The notes under the pieces were generated by a model. That model was not told where the DNA came from. It saw only the letters and a program-made list of their open reading frames with translations, and ran no database searches. From contig JAJDUT010000067.1 of NCBI GenBank assembly GCA_022826515.1, forward strand, positions 1-44,667: a stretch of 44,667 bases of DNA, in the 5' to 3' direction. The number at the start of each line of letters is the position of its first letter. Within the stretch, counting starts at the first letter, position 1. The stretch comes from Candidatus Latescibacterota bacterium (GTDB taxonomy: Bacteria > Latescibacterota > UBA2968 > UBA8231). The position numbers and the translations under genes were made by a program. Below, piece by piece: positions 40,733 through 44,667 of this stretch.

Positions 40733-41992
40733 ATGCCCATTCTCATTGCCTTAGCTCTTTGCACCCTCGCCCTTCTTCCAGCCCGCGCCGAGCAAATCCT
40801 CGTGCCCATGGACACCTCTCAGCGCGACCATCTCCGGGCCTACGGCCTCGCTTTCTGGACCTTGGAGCGCGGCATTCCGGTCGAGTGGCTGCTCAACTAT
40901 CGCGGCGGCTCATTCCTCGTCGAAGCACACGCCCTCATCGCCAGCGAAGCCATCCTGCGCGGCATCAGCACCGAGCACATCTCCGAGGCCCAAGCCGCCC
41001 AGATCTACGCGGAGATCGATGCATCCAACATGGAAGTCGTGCGCTTGGAAAAGGTGCCGAAGATCGCCGTGTACACGCCGCCCAACAAACAGCCCTGGGA
41101 CGACGCGGTGACCCTCGCGCTGGAATACGCCCAAATCTCCTACGAAAAGATCTGGGACGACGAAGTGCTCCAAGGTGCGCTCGACGACTACGACTGGCTG
41201 CACCTGCACCACGAGGATTTCACCGGCCAGTACGGCAAGTTCTACGGCTCGTACAGCAATCAGGCTTGGTACCGCGAACAGCAGGTTGCGTACGAGCAGA
41301 TGGCGCGCCGCCTCGGCTACGCCAAAGTCTCCGAGCAAAAGAAGGCCGTAGTCATCAAAATCTACGAGTACATGGCGGCGGGCGGCTTCCTCTTCGCCAT
41401 GTGCTCGGCCACCGACACCTTTGACATCGCCCTCGCCGCACTCGACGTGGATATATGCCACGCGGTCTTCGACGGCGACCCAGCCGACCCCAACGCCCAA
41501 GCCCAGCTCGACTTCAGCCGCACCGTGGCCTTTGAAAACTTCGTCCTCGAAACCAACCCGCTCGTGTACGAATTCTCCAACATCGACACCACGCCAAACG
41601 ACATGCGCCGGATCCGCACGGCCGAGGCCGAGTATTTCACGCTGTTCGAGTTCTCCGCCAAATACGACCCTGTACCGACGATGCTCACCCAGTGCCACAC
41701 CAACATCGTCGATGGTTTCCTCGGCCAGACCACGGCCTTCCGCCAGTCGCTGATCAAGGACTCGGTCATCCTCCTCGGCCAAGAAGAGGGCACCGACAGT
41801 GTCAAATACATCCACGGCCGCGTCGGCAAGGGCACCTTCACTTTCTACGCCGGCCACGACCCAGAAGACCACAGGCACCACGTCCACGACCCGCCGACCA
41901 ACCTCACCTTGCATCCAAACTCGCCCGGCTACCGACTCATTCTGAACAACGTGCTCTTCCCGGCGGCTAAAAAAAAGGAGCGCAAGACCTGA
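40733..41992 (+). CDS. Exported 'asparagine synthetase B'-labelled family protein of unknown function
   Basis: 419 residues with a signal peptide (MPILIALALCTLALLPARA). It closely resembles, from memory, a Bacteroidetes/FCB family usually labelled 'asparagine synthetase B': ILVPMDTSQRDHLRAYGLAFW, WLLNYRGGSFLV, APKIAVYTPPNKQPWDDAVTL-like blocks, YDWLHLHHEDFTGQYGKFYGSY, FDGDPADPNAQ, YAGHDPEDH and the ending LILNNVLFPAAKKKERKT. It has no glutaminase Cys2 and no ATP-pyrophosphatase motif of true AsnB, and a secreted AsnB would make no sense, so the label is probably wrong. The alternating strand-helix pattern suggests a class I glutamine amidotransferase-like or ThuA-like fold. It is third in the operon with the DUF4175 and TPR proteins. 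Confidence 0.8.
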   Translation: MPILIALALCTLALLPARAEQILVPMDTSQRDHLRAYGLAFWTLERGIPVEWLLNYRGGSFLVEAHALIASEAILRGISTEHISEAQAAQIYAEIDASNMEVVRLEKVPKIAVYTPPNKQPWDDAVTLALEYAQISYEKIWDDEVLQGALDDYDWLHLHHEDFTGQYGKFYGSYSNQAWYREQQVAYEQMARRLGYAKVSEQKKAVVIKIYEYMAAGGFLFAMCSATDTFDIALAALDVDICHAVFDGDPADPNAQAQLDFSRTVAFENFVLETNPLVYEFSNIDTTPNDMRRIRTAEAEYFTLFEFSAKYDPVPTMLTQCHTNIVDGFLGQTTAFRQSLIKDSVILLGQEEGTDSVKYIHGRVGKGTFTFYAGHDPEDHRHHVHDPPTNLTLHPNSPGYRLILNNVLFPAAKKKERKT

Positions 41993-42035
41993 GTATTTGA
42001 ATGGGGAAAGGAACTGCTGTGAAACCGTTTACCTG

Positions 42036-43502
42036 TCATCCGGCTTCTGCTGGATCGCCCTCAAAAAGCACTTTTTCGCCCTTTGCGGTTAGGCGGTACT
42101 TCTGCTTGGGACTCCTCGGCGACTCGGGCTGCGTCCTTTCAACGAGGCCAGTATCCAAGACCGGATGTAGGTAGTTGTAGAGGAACGTTGGGCGATGGTG
42201 CAAGCTAAGGGCATCCATGGCCTCGCGGACGCTCAAGGGGCCACTTTTGAGGCAATTAAGGATGCGTCTTACTTGTTCGGTAGCTTGTTCGGTAGCTTGT
42301 TCGGTAGCTTGTTCGGTAGCTTGTTCGGTAGCTTGTTCGGTGGGCTTTTGAGTTGCGATGCTCTCAGGCAACGGCACAGTAACGCGCATCCGCATACCGA
42401 TTTCCGCAATCTGTAGCTCCGGCAGCCCCAATTCTTCGGCCTCGCGGAACATGCGGGGGATGCCGCTGCCCCACTGTTCAATCAGGTTCAGTTCGCGAAA
42501 GACGCGGGCAATAACGTGGTTGCGAATTTTGGACAGGCCCTGACGAATGTCGTCGAGGGTCAAACCCGGCAGGAGGATGCCGGGATTTTCGACCTCAATG
42601 TGGTCGTCAAAAAAAGCCACCCGAATGGGTCCCCCCTTCTGCGAATAGTCGGCGTGAACCAGCGCGTTAATGACCACCTCGCGCAAAATTCCAAGCGGAA
42701 TGCTCCAGCAGTCTTTGCGTCGGATTGCGGAAAAGTCGGCCCCGCGCATGGCGTGTTTTTTGAGAAACAACAGGATGCTTTCGACTGCCTGCGGCAGTGG
42801 GTCGTACAGTTCGATGTGATCGAAAATATCCGCTTTGTCTCGCCCGATAAAGCGCCCGCATTGCACCCAAGCATCGGGAAAATGTCTCTCCCGGTCTTTG
42901 CCGACGAGCAAGACCGCCCCCTTGGTCGGTACCCGTCGCCCCTGCTCGTTGGTCAGCAATCTCAGGGTCAGTAGTTCCCTTTCGCCGAGGTCGCGTTGGT
43001 CGTGGAATAGCTCCTTTAGCACCGCCAAGTCCAAATCGGCAACCGACAGTTCGGACATGGGGAGTTCGTCAAAAGCAATGCCTTCCACCGAGCGCTTCAA
43101 TTCGGCGAGCAATTCTCGGTCTGCCAGCCGATTGGTGGAGCCTAAGCGGACAAAGGCCCCGTGCTCAGGGCCTTCGGCCTGCAGCCAGTGCGGCCTAGAT
43201 CCGCTCAGAAACACTTCTACCACGAGCAGGGTTTTGCCGTTGACGGTCGTCATCTCGATGTTCGGAACCAAGCGCGGTCGGATGGAGTCGGCTATCAGAC
43301 TGCAAAGCCGCTCCTCTTCATCGAGTGGACTCTCTACTCCTACCGGCAAGCGAGACCTATCGTCCACGCCAATAATCACCTGCCCACCCGCAGTGTTCGC
43401 AAAAGCTACTAGGGTTTTCAGCAGGTTTTTAGGTGAAGACACGTCTCGCTTAAATTCCAGTGTCTTACCTTCCTCGCGCTTGAGAAGATCGGCAATTTTC
43501 AT
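42036..43502 (-). CDS. Schlafen-AlbA_2 / RecG-like ATP-binding transcriptional regulator with TEQA repeat linker
   Basis: 488 residues. The AlbA_2 domain spans about 1-130 (LEFKRDVSSPKNLLKTLVAFANTAGGQVIIGVDD). A C-terminal-RecG-like GHKL ATPase module follows (about 270-390): LREVVINALVHADYS, IEVENPGILLPG and EQWGSGIPRM. A low-complexity linker of TEQA repeats and a winged-helix domain (VRRILNCLKSGPLSVREAMDALSL to LTAKGEKVLF) complete it. Such proteins are often called ATP-dependent DNA helicase RecG but lack helicase motifs; they are probable regulators, frequently near mobile DNA. I chose the ATG at 43502, where the conserved MKIADLL start lies; an upstream in-frame start at 43598 adds unconserved residues. 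It appears to be inserted between two copies of a short sequence (see 43619). Confidence 0.85.
   Translation of the reverse strand: MKIADLLKREEGKTLEFKRDVSSPKNLLKTLVAFANTAGGQVIIGVDDRSRLPVGVESPLDEEERLCSLIADSIRPRLVPNIEMTTVNGKTLLVVEVFLSGSRPHWLQAEGPEHGAFVRLGSTNRLADRELLAELKRSVEGIAFDELPMSELSVADLDLAVLKELFHDQRDLGERELLTLRLLTNEQGRRVPTKGAVLLVGKDRERHFPDAWVQCGRFIGRDKADIFDHIELYDPLPQAVESILLFLKKHAMRGADFSAIRRKDCWSIPLGILREVVINALVHADYSQKGGPIRVAFFDDHIEVENPGILLPGLTLDDIRQGLSKIRNHVIARVFRELNLIEQWGSGIPRMFREAEELGLPELQIAEIGMRMRVTVPLPESIATQKPTEQATEQATEQATEQATEQATEQVRRILNCLKSGPLSVREAMDALSLHHRPTFLYNYLHPVLDTGLVERTQPESPRSPKQKYRLTAKGEKVLFEGDPAEAG
42272..42343. repeat. Perfect 12-bp tandem repeat inside the AlbA_2/RecG-like gene
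   Basis: Five identical copies of CTTGTTCGGTAG (42272-42331), then a sixth with one mismatch (42332-42343), encode five TEQA units and TEQV between the ATPase and winged-helix domains. The unit is a multiple of three, so copy-number slippage changes linker length without a frameshift. Confidence 0.97.
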
Positions 43503-43618
43503 CGCCAGTATTCGCCTAATCGAAGTGGAGTAGGTGAAATTCGCTCGCCCTAATATATGGAAATAGGGCCTCTCAAGAAGGACCCGAGTGCGCCCCACGC
43601 CCTTGGACTATCCTCGCC

Positions 43619-43655
43619 CGGCTACTTAAAAGAAAAAAGAGCAAAAGACCTGAGT
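43619..43655 (+). repeat. Degenerate duplicate of the 3' end of the 40733-41992 gene
   Basis: The stretch CGGCTACTTAAAAG...AAGACCTGAGTA resembles 41963-41995 (GGCGGCTAAAAAAAAGG...AAGACCTGAGTA). In frame it reads taa-KKKEQKT-stop against AAKKKERKT-stop. The RecG-like gene lies between the two copies. It may be a remnant of a second gene copy or an insertion duplication; the match is short and A-rich, so chance is not excluded. Confidence 0.4.
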
Positions 43656-43667
43656 AGGCATAGTAAA

Positions 43668-43696
43668 AGCCCAGACCACTCAAAACGGTCTGGGCT
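43668..43696 (-). terminator. Rho-independent terminator after the small lipoprotein gene
   Basis: A perfect 10-bp stem, AGCCCAGACC (43668-43677) with GGTCTGGGCT (43687-43696), and a nine-base loop. Read leftward it is followed by TTTACTA, a short T-run. It lies 25 bases after the stop of the lipoprotein gene. The opposite direction lacks a T-run, so it serves mainly the minus strand. Confidence 0.75.
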
Positions 43697-43720
43697 GTTG
43701 TTGTAGCGGCTCGCTGCTTG

Positions 43721-44236
43721 TTACTTCTGCCGCACTAAAGCGAAGCCTTCGTCGAGACGAACTAGGCTAGTATGCTGGGCGGCGGTACTTTCCAAGTCGA
43801 ACTGGTCTAGGTTGTCAAAGGTAGCTACCACCTCATAAGATTCGAGCAGGCTGCTCATGCCGCCTTCGATCTTGACCAATTCACCCTCCACTGAGAACAC
43901 TTTGGCATTGGCTAGCCCCAAAGTGACCAAGTTCAATAGGAAGGAGGGGAAGTCACCTTTGACCTCAACCACGAGGTTGGTGATGACGTCTGCATCGCTC
44001 CTTTGAAGCTTTGCGCCTATGATCTCCGAAACGTCGAAGGAGCTAGTATAGTCGAACGTAATCATCTTGCTCTCATCGAAGCGCTCAATGACCTTGACGC
44101 GCTGCGGCGGGGCATTGAGCATCATTGGCATTGCACCCCGACCACTGATCTTGGCGATCGTGCAACCGCTGACTATAGCTATGAGCAACACGAGCGCGGC
44201 CGAAGTCGCCGCCGAGGTAGTGATTTTCGTTTTCAT
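43721..44236 (-). CDS. Small lipoprotein of unknown function
   Basis: 171 residues with a signal peptide and lipobox AIVSGC (Cys25), giving a lipid-anchored envelope protein. The mature part is mostly beta with one helix: VKVIERFDESKMITFDYTSSFDVSEII, VITNLVVEVKGDFPSFLLNLVTLG, VFSVEGELVKIEGG. I do not recognise a family; this size and pattern is common among hypothetical lipoproteins. A strong AAAAGGAGGTG ribosome-binding site precedes the ATG and a terminator follows the stop, so it is a well-defined single-gene unit. Upstream DNA (44237-44420) is AT-rich and carries an inverted repeat. Confidence 0.75.
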   Translation of the reverse strand: MKTKITTSAATSAALVLLIAIVSGCTIAKISGRGAMPMMLNAPPQRVKVIERFDESKMITFDYTSSFDVSEIIGAKLQRSDADVITNLVVEVKGDFPSFLLNLVTLGLANAKVFSVEGELVKIEGGMSSLLESYEVVATFDNLDQFDLESTAAQHTSLVRLDEGFALVRQK

Positions 44237-44334
44237 AACACCTCCTTTTAAATAATAAATTGTTATTTTTTAATAACTTATGAACAAAAAATCGGCGATA
44301 TTGCGGGACGGGGCGTAGGATGCGACCGTATTCT

Positions 44335-44371
44335 ATGGCAAAATTCGCACTGATGTTGAATTTTTTGCCAT
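44335..44371. repeat. Inverted repeat between the lipoprotein gene and the insertion sequence
   Basis: ATGGCAAAATTC (44335-44346) and GAATTTTTTGCCAT (44358-44371) pair over 12 bases with a two-base bulge around an 11-base loop. No gene is recognisable on either strand from 44237 to 44420. It could be a regulatory site for the leftward lipoprotein gene or a weak terminator facing the insertion sequence. Confidence 0.55.
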
Positions 44372-44419
44372 GTTCCAGTTCGTCCTCAAGGCGGCGCGGC
44401 TTCTATAATAAACTATTTA

Positions 44420-44667
44420 GGACTTACGCACAGAGCTCAACAGGCGTATTCTACTGTTGGTCAATCAGTGGGGTATTGGCCCTGCCTGCGTAGCTAAAGC
44501 CTTGCCTTTTTGGAGGGAATTATGGCCCAACCGACGCGCTTAGATTACTGCCAGTATTTGCTGAGCAGTCCCCTTAACTATACCCTAACGCATTTTGCCG
44601 ATCAGAGTCAAGGATTCAGCCATGATATGATCAACCGGTATCTGGCCGGCGAGCGTATCTCGCCGCG
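44420..44667 (+). mobile_element. Left end of an insertion sequence (probably IS701-like)
   Basis: GGACTTACGCAC (44420-44431) matches the terminal-repeat type I recall from many cyanobacterial and environmental insertion sequences. A transposase gene begins about 90 bases later and runs off the window. The right end and any target duplication lie outside. Confidence 0.65.
44522..44667 (+). CDS. Transposase, N-terminal 48 residues (IS701-like), cut by the window edge
   Basis: An ATG preceded by GGAGG (44512-44516, five-base spacing) opens a frame without stops to the window end. The product begins MAQPTRLDYCQYLLSSPLNY and continues with FSHDMINRYLAGERISPR. This matches the N-terminal helical domain of a transposase family (IS701/DDE type) that I recall starting with a near-identical PTRLDYCQ(Y/F)LL...NYTLT.FA segment. 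The DDE catalytic residues lie beyond the window, so intactness cannot be judged. Confidence 0.75.
   Translation, partial: MAQPTRLDYCQYLLSSPLNYTLTHFADQSQGFSHDMINRYLAGERISP

Noticed and set aside
40910..41914. 334-codon frame opposite the 40733-41992 gene
   Set aside because: Antisense shadow; Val/Gly/Asp-rich translation without motifs, while the plus-strand protein matches a family over its full length.
42272..42343. Possible CRISPR array
   Set aside because: The 12-bp units are contiguous with no spacers and lie in frame in a coding region.
42036..43502. Annotation as a RecG helicase
   Set aside because: There are no helicase superfamily 2 motifs; only the AlbA_2 and GHKL-like domains and a winged helix are present.

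Overview
This looks like a chromosomal segment of an uncultured Gram-negative bacterium. Base composition is moderately GC-rich. Lipoprotein and Sec signal peptides are abundant. Three exported proteins end in FlgD/CHU_C-like immunoglobulin domains, and there are FG-GAP/ASPIC-UnbV propellers and a DUF4175 + TPR + 'asparagine synthetase B'-like trio of the kind I associate with Bacteroidetes and relatives. That points to the FCB side of the tree or a candidate phylum such as Latescibacterota or Poribacteria. This is inference; no rRNA gene or ribosomal-protein marker lies in the window, and I saw no tRNA gene or CRISPR array.

Layout. (1) 1-1573: the start of a leftward gene, then an AT-richer HindIII-like restriction-modification pair in which the endonuclease lacks its N-terminal catalytic half. 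(2) 1590-7154: housekeeping metabolism, with a ribbon-helix-helix regulator coupled to nadA, then dapL, a sugar-isomerase-like TIM barrel bounded by AT-rich repeats, a palindromic repeat element, and glnS. (3) 7173-36327: a large envelope block. It contains a sulfatase-modifying-factor-like protein, two CRTAC1/ASPIC-UnbV propellers (one fused to TPRs), two TMTC-like and one GT39-like GT-C membrane proteins with TPR tails, an SGNH hydrolase with TPRs, a parvulin-type lipoprotein, a CBM9-like exported protein, a predicted outer-membrane barrel, a DUF6785/OPT-like membrane protein, and three large paralogous proteins with discoidin-like and FlgD-Ig domains. (4) 36539-41992: a DUF4175 membrane coiled-coil protein, a TPR protein and an 'asparagine synthetase B'-like exported protein in one operon. 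(5) 42036-44667: a Schlafen-AlbA/RecG-like regulator with a perfect 12-bp tandem repeat, a small lipoprotein, and the left end of an insertion sequence with the start of its transposase.

The candidate undescribed system is block 3. A five-gene leftward operon (20996 to 9586: parvulin lipoprotein, discoidin/FlgD protein, SGNH-TPR, UnbV-TPR lipoprotein, TMTC-TPR) and a four-gene rightward group (21080 to 28992: TMTC-TPR, CBM9-like, barrel, GT39-TPR) diverge from one roughly 80-bp control region. Two more discoidin/FlgD paralogues and a polytopic membrane protein follow. The simplest reading, which is inference, is a module that folds, glycosylates and displays large surface proteins. The three discoidin/FlgD paralogues would be the likely cargo. 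They share a domain order and a terminal Ala-Tyr; one carries about eight copies of an apparently new 20-30-residue repeat and another a duplicated four-cysteine module.
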